Shown here: positions 1-12,276 of the stretch, piece after piece
Layout: the number at the start of each line of letters is the position of its first letter
Numbering within the stretch: the stretch's first letter is position 1
NCBI GenBank assembly: GCA_963555705.1
Contig: OY743183.1
Location: forward strand, 48,411,466-48,475,465
Length of the DNA: 64,000 bases
Direction of reading: 5' to 3'
Source: Ligustrum vulgare
Taxonomy: Eukaryota > Streptophyta > Magnoliopsida > Lamiales > Oleaceae
Notes under the pieces: model-generated
Told to the model about the DNA's origin: nothing
Databases searched by the model: none
Seen by the model: the letters and a program-made list of their open reading frames with translations, nothing else
Made by a program: the position numbers and the translations under genes

Positions 1-3000
1 TCATCAAAAGTGATAGAATGTGGTTCAAATGGAAGAATCATTCCCCTTTTTTTATTCTGATTGGCTTCAATTGCATCTGCCCTCATGGATGAGGATTCCA
101 AGGAAATGCTTCTCCGTCTATTGTCATCACCTTGAGCTGGAACTTGGCTCACATGTCCACCTCTTCCGGCATCATCTTTACTTTCTTCGGGTAATACAGC
201 TTGAGGCTTCTCGAATGCTGCAAAATTTTCGAACTTCATAATTTTCGAACTTAATTGAGAAAACTCTTCAATGTACTGGGAAGTAGAGAAACTCACGGTC
301 AAGATACATGAGAGCAAGAACAAAGAGGATGTTTAATATCCATACGAATCCAAATAATGCCCCAAGTCCTATCCAATACCAATATGCATAAGGAAAGAAT
401 CCTCGAGACCTCATCACCAAAACTCCCAACTCAGTTCCATTTATAATCTATGAGATAAAAAATAAATTTAAAGTCAACTGATGCAGTTAGTATAGAAAAC
501 ATGATGAAAATTCATTGTGCACGTTTTTCTTTTTTTTCTTTTTTTGCAATACCAGAAAGGAATGGATGGTATAATGTTCAAGATTTTAGGTCTTTTTCTT
601 CATTAATACTATCCAATACAATCCGTTCATTCCGACCAGACATGTCATAAAATCACAGGTCAATGCACTGACTTACTTTACTCCAACTGTGCCCAGTAAA
701 CTCATTCACGAGAATCGCATTCTGTGCATACATCAAAGGAGATGCCCAGTAACCCCATATCCACCAATTCTTAACTTCATCTGTAACATCAACCAGGATT
801 TATAATGAGAAAAAATGGATTATTTGAATATTTTCAAGCAAAATCTATTTAAAAATTCAATTTTCATTTTTTTTTTACCTCTTGACAGGACGAAACCACC
901 TAATGCAAAGAGCAGGAGCAATGAAAATAGGCCAAATGTGTTTGCAATAACCATATTCCTCCCCATTGCCCCAATCAATCTGAATAATGCTCCTGCTGCC
1001 TGATGGAGTACCAAAAGTAGCAAGTATTGCTTGAAAAATCTGCAACAAAGAATATTAATCAATAAATAGTTATTTCAAGAAAGGGTTACTCTTACTAGTG
1101 TGGGTTTGATATGTAGTACTTGACAGAATAACACGACAGTATAATGACCTATTTTAGCTTCTTGTTCTTTCTTAAAATTGATCGTTACTATCCAAGCCTA
1201 TCTACCAAACATGCTACAAATATTTCATTCGCACCTTCCTATATTTGGATCGAAGCCAATCACGTAATAAGTCATGAATACCCAGATAGCAACTTCAAGG
1301 AAGGTAATAGGGATTTTCAGGACCCAAGAGGGAAGTGCATATGCCCATGGAGGGAAGAAAAACATATCCCTATGCTTGTAGAAGACGGGAAGTTTGTAAA
1401 TTGTCATGGCAAGCTCCGACATTCCATTGAACATGATCATAATGACAGTAAAAAATAGTGCCCCAGTATATATTCCTCCATCAGTTATAGTGTCTTTGTT
1501 CAACTCAGTTCGAAAGAAAACCGTCATCGCGATTATCCCCATAAAAGTAAGCTGGAAAAGGATACAAAAAAACCATTATTATTAATTGAATTTCACGTAA
1601 AAAATAGATGAACACTCTGTAAAAATACATGCCTGGAAAATTTTGAAGAAATAGACAAATGAGTTTCTCTTCATCAGCAAGAGTTCTCTGTCACTACAAG
1701 CCTTAAGTAGCTCTTTCTCTCCAACACCGTACTTTTGGGTTGATAAAGCCGCGGGATGGCTTTTGCTTTTATCGAAGGGTGTTGCAAGATCGTCCCCAAC
1801 TCGCATTCCAACACCGAATGATTGGAATGCCTCGGAGAATTCACTAACTGGGATAAACCTGTAAGGCTCGTCCCTACGTGCCCAATATTGCTGCTGATCC
1901 TTCTTTGATGTCACCTGCATAGTTGTTTATTTTGGCATCAGAAATTGTTGGAAGACCAAATTTAAAGAAACGATTGTGTCCATTCTCTAACAATCTAAGC
2001 TTTTAAAGAATGTGGTTCCACATGGTTTTTAAGCAGGCAAAAGGGTCATCAATAATTTTTTCCGCTTACTTACTTCTTGCAAGAAGTCAGCCACTCCCTT
2101 TCTATCTGGACATTTGAAACCCATAGACTCAAAAAACTCGAGAACATTTTCACGAGGGCCCTGATAAACAATCTGGCCATCAGATAAGAGGACAATGTCA
2201 TCAAACAGATCGTAAGTCTCAGGTGCTGGCTGAAGTAGGGAGATAAATGCAGTTCCTTTCATAATGTGGACTTGTTGGCGCAGCATATTCACAATTTGGT
2301 AAGTCGTAGAACTATCCAATCCAGTTGATATCTCATCCATAAATAGTGCCTTGGCTGGTCCAACAAGCATCTCTCCTGCAGTTTGCCGATAATTTATTAC
2401 TTGGAATAAAATCAATAAACTAGTATTAAAATTTCATTTTCTTAATATCGGGTTTCTTTACCAGTCGTGACACGCTTTTTCTGTCCTCCAGAAATCCCCC
2501 TTATCATCTCATCCCCGACCAAAGTATCTGCGCAAATTTCAAGCCCCAAAACCTTAAGAATATAATCTGTCACCACATTTGCTTCATCACCTTCCGTAGC
2601 AGCAGCCTATATTGGAAACATAATTATGAGGATAGAAGACTATTGATTCAATTTGATTGAAGTGCCAGAAATTTGAAAAACCTTTAGACTTTGTCAATTC
2701 TTAACAAATACTATAATGTTCTTGATATATGAATATAAAACTAGAGTCTAGATTATCCCAAAAAGTGTTTCTAGTTTGAATTCATTGTTTGAACTAACTG
2801 ATAACAAGAGAAACAGTTTCAAAACGCAGAAAGAGAAGCTACAAATAAAGAAAGAAATTCTAATACTATTTCATGGAAACACTGATATTTAACCTTCATG
2901 TAGATATCAATATCGGGATCAGGTTTAATATTTGCCGCCTTCTCTCTTCTTGACAATTCCGCCAACATCTCTGCGAATATTTCAACTCAAATAGTTACTT

Positions 3001-4320
3001 TTAAATTCTACATTCTAAGTCAGAAAATATGAACAAATGTTAACGAAATAAAATGAATCACTTTGAACGAACCATAGCGGGATCCAACCCCTTGGCATCT
3101 GGCAGAGAATGCTAAGGTTTCTCTCACAGTCATTTCTCCTATATGCAGATCATGCTGACTAATATATGCTGCAGTTTTTTGAGGTACAAACTCTTCCATT
3201 CCATGTCCATTGTAGGTGACTCTTCCCGAAAACTGGTAAATATTTTCAGTTTCGTCAATTAAAACTGATAAACCCAAGTTGATCATTAATGAAGGAAAGA
3301 AACATGAAAATAGTCCTTACCTTTAAAGTAGGATCCAACTTCCCAGCCAAAGCCAACAGAAGAGTCGTCTTTCCAGAACTCGGAGGACCTAAAAGCAATG
3401 TCATTCTGAAAAAATAGTACTCTCTATTAGCGCATAACTCCAATTTAAAGAAAATGAAGACATAAAAAATGGATTAAATTAATAATTGTTCAGGAATTAA
3501 TCGATTTAGCCCTCGTACCTGCTCGGCTTGATGATTCCACTAACATCCTTGAGGATAGTCATAGGCCTCTTTCTACTTGGAAGTATATGGAGAGAGTTCA
3601 AAATTCCCTTTTGAGAAACAGAGTGATGGGTTAGATTGAAGCACGAAGAAATACGAAATATGAGTTTGTATGAGTGATTGGGGAGGGAACATGAAACTGG
3701 GCAGAGAGAGCTTAGTTCTTAGTTGGTAGATAGCATAAAGTATGTGATAATGGTTTTACCTCGATTGTATTCGTATAGAAGTTAACAAAACTGGGCAGCG
3801 CTCTGCTTGCCGTATGAGCTTCAGCATCAATATTCAGATGCTCGTATCTCACTTCAATCGTCGGCAAGTCAATTCCAACTCTGGAGAAAACCAAGAGAGC
3901 AAAAGAAGTTACATTTGAATATTGAACTGATTGGAATACAATGCCAAACACGGTATAATTGTAGTACCTGTCAATTCTGTTCCTGAGCTTTAACAAGAAC
4001 TTCTCGTTATCCTCTTCCACCACATTTACTAGCCTCTCCAGTAAATTCTTTTTATCCTGGAATCCAAGTTCATGAACATCAACTTCATTCACACCCTCTG
4101 ATCCATACAGAAGGCCTTTTCTCAAACGATCAAACGTGGGAAGCTTTTCGAGGGCAGCCCATTTAAGAGCTTCTTCGTCATCTTCGTCACGTGACGAACG
4201 CGAAAAAGCTTCGAACCCGGTGTTCCTCCATATGGATCCACTGTTTGCTCTCAAACTTCCATGGCTTCTATTACTTGCTCTTAAACTATTACTAGCTCTG
4301 ATTATATCACCAGTATCCAT
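1..4320 (-). CDS. Full-size ABCG (PDR-type) ABC transporter, 5' part, 14 exons, cut by window edge
   Basis: Plant PDR/ABCG transporter, normally a plasma-membrane exporter of terpenoids, hormones or xenobiotics. Exons as read: 4320-3968, 3880-3760, 3607-3519, 3405-3321, 3232-3073, 2970-2894, 2606-2462, 2375-2074, 1914-1633, 1551-1235, 1039-879, 780-677, 447-297, 217-1. All phases join, giving about 854 codons of the usual ~1,430. Walker [10 protein letters not shown] lies near residues 194-202, the signature ISGGQKKR near 333, and Walker B ALFMDEIS near 353. The first transmembrane domain spans about 538-782. The frame ends in the linker before NBD2 ([11 protein letters not shown]). The N-terminus ([29 protein letters not shown]) resembles the NpPDR1/AtABCG40 clade, but that subclade is inference. 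The ATG at 4320 fits the family N-terminus. The intron after exon 9 has a GC donor. Confidence 0.95.
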
Positions 4321-4341
4321 CGCTATACTAGCACCACAATT

Positions 4342-4821
4342 CTACAAAATTATTCCACAACCATCAAAATTGAAACTGCAAACATTCTTGAAACTTTGAG
4401 ACTAATATATGGGGAAATAAGTAACTTAAAAGTAAGTTTGACTTTCGATTATGCATTAGCAAATAGGCTCTTCCCAAGTTAATTAATTTCATAGGAAGAC
4501 AGTGCTCTCCAAAACAACCTTTTCTACTTAAAAGTAAAGAAAAAGTAACTTATTGGAACATATTAAAACCAAGTTATTATATAAAACATAAATTAAGTTC
4601 AGCTAAACATGATTCCTAAAGACTCCAGAATAGCGAATGAAATAAACATATGTTACTATGGATCAAAATAAGTAACTTAAATATAAGTGCACAATCACTT
4701 TTTCTCTAACTAACTTACTTATTCTGATTGCAACAAAAGAGTTTCTTCCAATTGATATGGGTCCTAAAGACTTTATGATAGTAAATGAAATACATATCCC
4801 TCCATTTTCATTGATATTTAC
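4342..4821 (-). other. Possible 5'UTR intron of the ABCG gene
   Basis: On the minus strand a good donor (TTTTCAG then GTAAAT) ends an exon at 4822, and an acceptor TTTTGTAG ends at 4342, 21 nt before the start codon. An intron here would explain the 0.8 kb between the TATA-like site near 5130 and the ATG. The stretch also holds an imperfect ~45-bp direct repeat (about 4613-4655 and 4763-4805, core CCTAAAGACT...AAATGAAATA). Only splice signals support it. Confidence 0.3.
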
Positions 4822-5124
4822 CTGAAAATGTTCTTCTATGTGCGCCCTCAGGCGACTACCTAGGTCCCGCTAACTTAACCTCCGATGCTTGTCAGTAATC
4901 GGAAAAAATAAATGGGTGTTCACTCGAATCCTTCGTTGCTCTGTAAACCTTAGAAGAGAAGAATATTTAAGACTGAAGAAATTAACAAAATTTAGGGACT
5001 TTCTTGATTCCGGGACTGTCTGAAAACCATTACATATGCAAAATATTTGCAGGTGTTGTCCTGTGCCTTCACCAACGTCAGATGGAACACAGAAGCCTGG
5101 GTTTTCCTAGTACATACTTTGAAT

Positions 5125-5136
5125 AAATATATATAG
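5125..5136 (-). promoter_or_regulatory. TATA-like box upstream of the ABCG gene
   Basis: The minus strand reads TATATATATTTA here, about 800 bp upstream of the ATG. Together with the candidate 5'UTR intron this would place transcription start near 5100. The surroundings are AT-rich, so a chance match is possible. Confidence 0.3.
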
Positions 5137-5288
5137 ATAGATGTTTTTAAAGCCGAGACGTTAATGTCTGAACTCTGAATGGAAATATCAAGGATTTTTC
5201 CGAAGTTTGAGCGTCTGCCACCACCTTCTTCAATTAAATTGTTGACCCGGATAATATAAAATAAAAATAAAAATATTTTTTTTTTTGG

Positions 5289-5410
5289 TAATATTATTTA
5301 ATTTATAAACTAGTTTATTTATAATTTTAAGATAAAAATTAGTGGTTGAAAATTAAAAAAACAAAATATATATACTTAAAAAATAATTTAAGAAATTTTT
5401 ATAAACTACT
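5289..5410 (+). repeat. Copy of dispersed AT-rich MITE-like repeat (family M1)
   Basis: It contains GGTAATATTATTTAATTTAT and then GGTTGAAAATT. Related segments occur near 8709, 10099, 12413, 14230 and 14505, in either orientation, built around a core reading GTTTGGTA ... ATAAA ... TTTTCTCTCTCCAATTTT. No clean terminal repeats were found for this copy. Confidence 0.5.
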
Positions 5411-5666
5411 TATTTTGGTTATCTGATGACGGGGGTTAAAACAAGTGGGATTAATAATAAAATCTCACTCCCTGAACTTTAGAGAAAAATTCACTCTGAT
5501 CCTTAATTTTAAATTTCAACATGGGAAAAATACACAAATAAGGTAATTACAAATGCAAATTTCAAAATTAAGTTGAAACTTATATAGTTTCAAAAATCAG
5601 GTTTTAATTAGAACAAATTAATTAAATTAAATAATTAAAATATTTTGTTAATTATAGATATTAATG

Positions 5667-5972
5667 TCACCATTTTATACATTTCAAGTCACAAAATAAA
5701 AATTCGCGAGGTCACAAATAATTTTAGGGTCACAAATTATTGATATATTAGGTCACAATAACAGGTTTTTTGGATCAATATCAAAGTCACAAATTATCAA
5801 ATTAATATGTCACAAAATGTCAAATTAAATTAATTAATAAAACCTGACATATTTTTAGGTCACAACTTATTAAATTATTATATCACATTTATTTAATTTC
5901 TAGGTCACAACTTATCAATTATTAGATCACACATTTTCATTATTCAAGTTCAAATCATAAGGTCTAAGTCAC
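5667..5972 (+). repeat. Degenerate array of TCAC(AA) units with 22-23 nt period
   Basis: TCAC starts at 5667, 5689, 5712, 5730, 5753, 5787, 5810, 5860, 5883, 5905, 5927 and 5969, usually within GGTCACAAntTAT. Most steps are 22 or 23 nt, and the longer ones are near twice that. No ORF runs through it. It lies 0.6-0.9 kb upstream of the probable ABCG promoter. Confidence 0.75.
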
Positions 5973-6133
5973 ATTCAACATATTATCGTTTCATTGTTAA
6001 TGTTAGCCTCAAATGAATATCTTTTAAGAAGAAATAATTAGTCTGCCAAAATTATTTTATTAGTTAATATAATTTTGGTTAAAAAAATAAATTTTAAAGG
6101 CCACCACTGTTGACTGTATTTGGCACGATACTC

Positions 6134-6146
6134 CACGTGCTTGACC
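6134..6146 (+). promoter_or_regulatory. G-box (CACGTG) next to a W-box (TTGACC)
   Basis: CACGTG at 6134-6139 is followed one base later by TTGACC at 6141-6146, about 1 kb upstream of the putative start of the minus-strand ABCG gene. These cores are bound by bZIP/bHLH and WRKY factors, and PDR genes are often hormone- or pathogen-induced. Function here is inference. Confidence 0.35.
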
Positions 6147-6566
6147 AAAAATGCATTCAAATTGTTATTATTATTTTAAAATTGTTATTATTATTTTATT
6201 ATTATTGTGATTCATAATTGACTTGAAATTTACAAATGTTCCTTCTGCACCGTTCGGTTGCCCATTTAAATTGTTCAAATTAATTTACATATTTTTTTAA
6301 ATCACTTTTTAATCACACACATTCTCTCTTTTCAATTTGTAATCACACATCTTACCTAAAAAGATTAATTAGATTCTACACTAGTTCCTTCAATCATTCT
6401 TAAATAAATACATTTTTAAAAAAAATTTAAAAAAATACCAAATTCTATGATATATAGTGTATTATTTGATTGACCTCATTAATTATGGAACCTATTATTT
6501 AGGGATGTAGTTACCATTTATTTAGGAGATTAAATTAGGAGTGTAATTACATTTAAAATTAACTAA
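6147..6566. other. Intergenic AT-rich stretch
   Basis: No gene. It holds a partial M1-type repeat around 6252-6340 (CCGTTCGGTTGCCC, then TAATCACACACATTCTCTC) and otherwise AT-rich unique sequence up to the Helitron at 6567. Confidence 0.6.
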
Positions 6567-8620
6567 TCTACACTACCTTAAAAGTATGGATAAAGGAGAA
6601 TCTTTAACTTCACAATTTTGCCCTCACATTTTTTGCTTTAAACTAACTATGTCATCTTATATTAATTAATTAATTAAGTTAAAAAAATGAAGAGACTTAT
6701 TTTGTTCACCCCCCATATTCAATTTTTTACAATAGATAGAAATTGGAATTTAGGAGAAACTTTTAATTACCAATTTTTTATTCATACCATTAAATATTTT
6801 ATTTCATTATAATCCTTCAATTATTTATTATTAAGAAATTTTTATTATCTAACAATTCACAATGTTATAATATAATTTTACATTATTACAATTTCTCATA
6901 ATATTAAACTATCGCATTTATTTAGTATTACAAAATTATGTTATAATTTTTGCTTATATCTAATTTCAAAAATTTGATTGTCTACTCAAATTCCATAGTT
7001 TACACTGTGTGTATATATATATAATCTTATGATAATCAATTCAAAAGTTTACAATTTCATTACCCTGAATTTAATGTCATGTGTTATACACGAAAAAATA
7101 TATTTTACAAATTTTAATTCAAATTTACCTTATTTTTATCCTTTTATTATTTGAGTTATCTTCTCAATAATTTTTCGAATTTTTAATGATTTGTTGTTAG
7201 AGCTGAAGGGAGTGATTTTGTACACCCCTCATATTTTGTTTTTTTACAATATATAAAAAAAATAGGATTAGAAGAAACTTTTGATTACAAATTTTTAATT
7301 CATACCATTAAACATTTTATTTCATTATAATATACCATTTATTTATTATTAAAATATTATACTATTTAACAATTTACAATGTTATAATATAATTTTACGT
7401 TATTATACTTTCTCATAGTATTATACTCTCGCGTTTGTTAAGTATTAAAAATTTATTTATTGTTAGAGTTCGTATTTCTGATTTATAAGAAAAAATATCT
7501 TATAATTTTTACAACGTCCTTTAATAATAATTTATCCGACATTTTCATTCACAATGGTTTCATTTCATGTGTATTCTATTTAATAATTTTAACATTAACA
7601 ATATCACTCATAATAATAATAATAATAATAATAATATACTTCAATAAATCTGCACATAATTTTCAGTCTATTTTTGCCATCCGTTTTAGGTAATATCAAA
7701 TTTTATCCACTTATTTTAATAATTGAATTAGGGGATTTTAATTAATGCAAAATCAATTTATATGTGACATATACTAAATTATTTATGGATTTGTGAAAAA
7801 GAAAATATCTATAAAAGTCAAATTATAGATTATTTTTATTCTTTTGACAACAATTGTATTATTCTCTTTTGTCAATAACGCTCTAAAATTGTTAGGTTTT
7901 TTGTCAATATTATCCTTAATTTTTTCTTCTTCTATTAGTCTGTATTATTAATTTACAATACATTTAAATATTTCGTAATAATTTTCTTTAGGAGGACTGA
8001 AGATAGGTGTTTGAAGTATTGAAACTAAATGGAAAAATGACTAAAATAAGTAGTAAAAAAGATTTTTCACAATTTTTGTGATCATCCAAACCGCATAAAG
8101 CGTGTGTTATGGTAAAATTTTTCTGACATTATCTTTTCTCAATTCAAAACATGAAATTTAACAGTAAGTTCAACAACAGTTTGTGAAATTATTGAAAAAT
8201 CTGCATTATTGAATTTTTCTTACAAATTTCAAATTATTAATCAAATGATAAAAAAAATATATATATATGATTGAAATTTGAATGATTTTATAACTTCCTA
8301 TTATTCAATACCCATTTTTATATTCAATAATATCCAAATTCTTACATACTTTTGCAAACTCATTGAAGAAATAATATCTTTTATTACTATACAAAACCTA
8401 CAACATATCATCAATAATTTTTCCAAATTAATTTTCAAACACACTACTTACTATTTTTTTTGTTCAAATTTACATTTTTTTTTTCAATTTCGGCTAATTA
8501 TTTCTCACGTTGATATCTATTACCTCAACAATTTTCAAAAAATGGTATTACTTATGTGAAGATATTATGCATCACATTCATCATATAAGTAAGACGTGCA
8601 ACGCACGTACCTACTACTAG
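6567..8620 (+). mobile_element. Non-autonomous Helitron, complete ends
   Basis: The 5' end is TCTACACTACC at 6567, preceded by A. The 3' end has a perfect 6-bp hairpin ACGTGC-AAC-GCACGT at 8594-8608, then 8 nt and a terminal CTAG (8617-8620), followed by T. Insertion between A and T with 5' TC and 3' CTRR plus hairpin is the Helitron hallmark. The 2,054-bp body is AT-rich with no helicase or Rep trace. Short ORFs inside (for example near 7460 and 8278) look random. It contains a ~235-bp direct repeat. Confidence 0.8.
6700..7452 (+). repeat. Pair of ~235-bp direct repeats inside the Helitron
   Basis: 6700-6935 and 7216-7452 are alignable throughout at an offset of about 516-517 bp. Shared landmarks are TTCACCCCCCATATT/TACACCCCTCATATT, TTTATTTCATTATAAT and GTTATAATATAATTTTAC. 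A (TAA)n tract lies just downstream at about 7611-7637. Confidence 0.75.
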
Positions 8621-8708
8621 TAATATGAAAATTACAATTATTAAATTAGTTTAATAATATGATAAATCATTTTCTAAATCGGATGTGATATTACGAGCTA
8701 TGTAATTT

Positions 8709-8832
8709 AGCCTCTGTTTGGTAACTCATTATAAATAATCATTATAATTTACACAATTTCTCAAATCACTTTTTAACCATACATTTTTTCTCTCTCCAAT
8801 TTTCAACTACAAGATTTACCTCGAAATCCGAA
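8709..8832 (-). repeat. M1 MITE-like repeat copy
   Basis: It starts GCCTCTGTTTGGTAAC and continues to CTCTCTCCAATTTTCAAC and TTACCTCGAAA. It matches copies near 10099, 12413 and 14505. A TTAGC/GCTAA-type sequence near 8993 could be the far end of a longer element, but I could not define it. Confidence 0.5.
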
Positions 8833-10098
8833 ATAAATGAGGCTTAATTAAAACCACATGCAATTTAGCATACCTCGAACTGGTGTTACATGAAATTTAA
8901 TCGATAAAATCATATATTAGCATCTGAATTACATCCAATGTAATGTTTTACAAATATTAAGTAATTGCATGGAATGTAATATTACGAAACCTTAGCACTT
9001 ATACTATATATTACTAGTTATCTACCCGTGCGATGCACGGAATATATAATTTTTAAATCATAATTTTAAAAACATTTTGATTCAATCATATCAAATAAAA
9101 AACATAATTTAAATGAAATTTCAATACAAAATGTTATTGAATTTGAAACTTTAAAAAAAATAAAACTATTCAAAATAAAAAAAAAATGTTACATGTACAT
9201 TTAGTATACCGCGCCACTCAAAATTTGACATTCATTTAAATTTTTTATATAATTTTTTTTTAAACTTTTTTTTACATTTTTCTCTGAAAATTTGCCCACT
9301 TCATCATCTATTTCCCTTTTAATAAGTTATAATTTATTTATTTATTTTCAAAATATATTGATTCAAAATCTTCATTTTTAACTTAACAAATTTATATTGC
9401 ATGGATTTTTTATTTTCAAATATATTAATCCGAAATTTTCAATTTCAATTTAACATATTTACATAGATATGACATTTATTTATGTTCAAATATATTAATA
9501 CAATTTTTTGATTTCATAAATAAAATAACATATTTACATAGATATTATATTTATTTATGTTAAAATATATTAACTCAATTTTTTCATTTCCTACATAACA
9601 CATTTACATAAATATCACATTAATTATGTTCAAATATATTAATCTAGTTGTCTACCCGTGCGATGCACGGAATATATAATTTTTATATCATAACTTTGAA
9701 AATATCTTGATTATATAATCATATCAAATAAAAAAAAAACATAAATCAAATAAAATTTCAATACAAAATATTGTTGAATTTGAAACTTTAAAAAAGACAA
9801 AACTAATCAAAATAAAAAAAATGTTACATGTATACTAAGTATACCGCACAACTCAAAATTCGGCACTTATAAATTTTTTATATAAAATTCTTTTGATTTT
9901 TAATTACATTTTTCTCTTAAAATTTTTCCACCTCATCACCTATTTCCTTTTTAATATGTTATAATTTTTTATTAACTATATTTTTTAATGTGTTACTCAC
10001 ATATATTTTATTTGAAATCCAATATATTAATTAATATATTTTATTTTTCCTTATTTTTTAAACATGTCAATTTTTGTCAAAATGATGTAAAGATTAAG

Positions 10099-10205
10099 CC
10101 TCCGTTTGGTAATATTGTTTGATTTATAAACCTGTATAAATGATTTTGAGGTAAAAAATAATGGCTGAAAATTGGAGAGAAAAATATGTGTGATTAAAAA
10201 GTTGA
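10099..10205 (+). repeat. M1 MITE-like repeat inserted in the Helitron array
   Basis: It begins GCCTCCGTTTGGTAAT and includes GGAGAGAAAAATATGTGTGA. It interrupts a module whose other copies (near 10720 and 11297) read without it, so it is a later insertion. Confidence 0.5.
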
Positions 10206-10470
10206 TAGAAAATAATTAATTATTTTTGTAACATGCGTATTGAAGATCCTACTCATTTATTGACATATTAGGAAGTAAAATTTCAATGATTTTATTTATT
10301 TATTTTCAAAATATATTAATTCAATTTTTAAATTTCTAACTTAACAAATTTATATAGCTTATATTTATTTATTTTAAAATACATACATCCAATTTTTTCA
10401 TTTCCTCCATAACACATGTCATTGAGTTTAAAATTAAAAAAAAAAAAAAACAAAACTAATCAAAATAAAA

Positions 10471-11620
10471 AATGGTGCACACACAGTGTACTGCACCATT
10501 CAAAGTTTGACATTTAATTAAATTTTTTATATTAAATTTCTTTTGACTTTTATTTACGTTTTTCTCTGAAAATTTTCCCACCTTATCACGTATTTTTCTT
10601 TTAATATGTTATGATTTTTAATTAACTTTATTTTTTAATATGTTGCTTACATATATTTTATTTTTCCTTATTTTTTAAACATACCAATTTTTGTCAAAAT
10701 GATGAAATGATTAAATTTTCTACCAACTTATCATTGGCTGTAAAAGGTTGATAGCAAATAATTAATTATTTTTGTAATATGCTTATTGAAGAACCTACTC
10801 ATTTATTGACATATTAGGAAGTAAAATTTCAATGATTTTATTTATTTATTTTCAAAATATATTAATTCAAATTTTCATTTTTAACTTAACAAATTTATAT
10901 AGCACGTATTTATTTATTTATTTTCAAATATATTAATCCAAAATTTTCATTTTCAATATAACACATTTACATAGATATGACATTTATTTATATTCAAATA
11001 TATTAATACAATTTTTTCATTTTCTATATAATATATTTAAATTGAAAATGGTGTACACACAGTGTACTGCACCATTCAAAGTTTGACATTTAATTAAATT
11101 TTTATATTAAATTTCTTTTGACTTTTATTTACGTTTTTCTCTGAAAATTTTCCCACATTATCACCTATTTTTCTTTTAATATGTTATGATTTTTAATTAA
11201 CTTTATTTTTTAATATGTTGCTTACATATATTTTATTTTTCCTTATTTTTTAAACATACCAATTTTTGTCAAAATGATGAAATGATTAAATTTTCTACCA
11301 ACTTATCATTGGGTGTAAAAGGTTGATAGCAAATAATTAATTATTTTTGTAATATGCTTATTGAAGAACCTACTCATTTATTGACATATTAGGAAGTAAA
11401 ATTTCAATGATTTTATTTATTTATTTTCAAAATATATTAATTCAAATTTTCATTTTTTACTTAACAAATTTATATAGCACGTATTTATTTATTTATTTTC
11501 AAATATATTAATCCAAAATTTTCATTTTCAATATAACGCATTTACATAGATATGACATTTATTTATATTCAAATTTATTAATACAATTTTTTCATTTTCT
11601 ATATAACACATTTAAATAGA
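10471..11620 (+). repeat. Near-identical 576-bp tandem duplication
   Basis: Copy 1 is 10471-11046 and copy 2 is 11047 to about 11620. Both open with AATGGTG(C/T)ACACACAGTG. They differ at only a handful of positions, such as a C/T in the opening motif and one T in a T-run. The near identity makes this one of the youngest events in the array. A diverged third version lies at about 9840-10440. Confidence 0.9.
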
Positions 11621-12170
11621 TATCACATTTATTTATGTTCATTTCCTACATAACACATTTACATAGATATCACATTATTTATATTTAAATATATTAATTT
11701 AATTTTTTTCATTTCCAATGTAACACATTTACAAATATTACATTTACTACAACTCTTACTAAATATGTAATAAATAATAAATTTTCCTACAAAATCTTTA
11801 TCTTTTCTATATTTATTTTATTCATTTATTTTCAAAATATATTAATTCAAAATTTTAATTTCTATGCTAGTAAATTTATATAGCATATATTTATTTATTT
11901 TCAAATATATTAATCCAAAATTTTCATTTTCAATATAACACATTTATATAGATATGACATTTATTTATGTTCAAATATATTAATACAATTTTTTCATTTC
12001 CTACATAACACAATTAAATAGATATCACATTTATTTATGTTCAATATATTAATCTATTTTTTTCATTTTCAATGTAATACATTTATACATAATATATTTA
12101 TTATAACTCTTATTAAATATGTAATAAATAATAAATTTTCCTACAAAAGTCTTTATCTTTTATTTATTTA

Positions 12171-12276
12171 TTTATATATATATATAAGTAGAATTGAGGA
12201 GAGAGAATCATTAAATGCAAATTTCCCTCCAAAATGACTCTCTCTCCTCACTTCTACTTTTATATATATAAAGATA
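12171..12276. repeat. Inverted repeat of two Helitron-5'-end-like sequences
   Basis: The left arm (about 12171-12212) ends in AAGTAGAATTGAGGAGAGAG. The right arm (about 12238-12276) reads CTCTCTCTCCTCACTTCTAC then TTTTATATATATA. The arms pair over about 35 bp around a ~25-nt centre. Two Helitron-type 5' ends head to head would look like this. Confidence 0.6.

Larger units (their letters stand above)
9014..12212 (-). mobile_element. Helitron-like array, two 3' termini in series
   Basis: On the minus strand, 3' termini with hairpin and CTAG end at 9014 and at 9644. Each has CCGTGC-GAT-GCACGG (9026-9040; 9656-9670) and a short spacer to CTAG. The first is followed by T, as Helitrons require; the second by A. 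Downstream of both, the sequence repeats (AATATATAATTTTTA, then ATCATATCAAATAAAAAA). The body consists of related ~450-600 bp modules, including a recent tandem duplication. The right boundary is placed at a TCTCTCTCC-type 5' end near 12212 by inference. No coding sequence is seen. Confidence 0.6.

Noticed and set aside
12171..12276. Inverted repeat as a microRNA precursor
   Set aside because: The arms are mostly (TA)n and (CT)n low-complexity sequence and coincide with Helitron-type ends.
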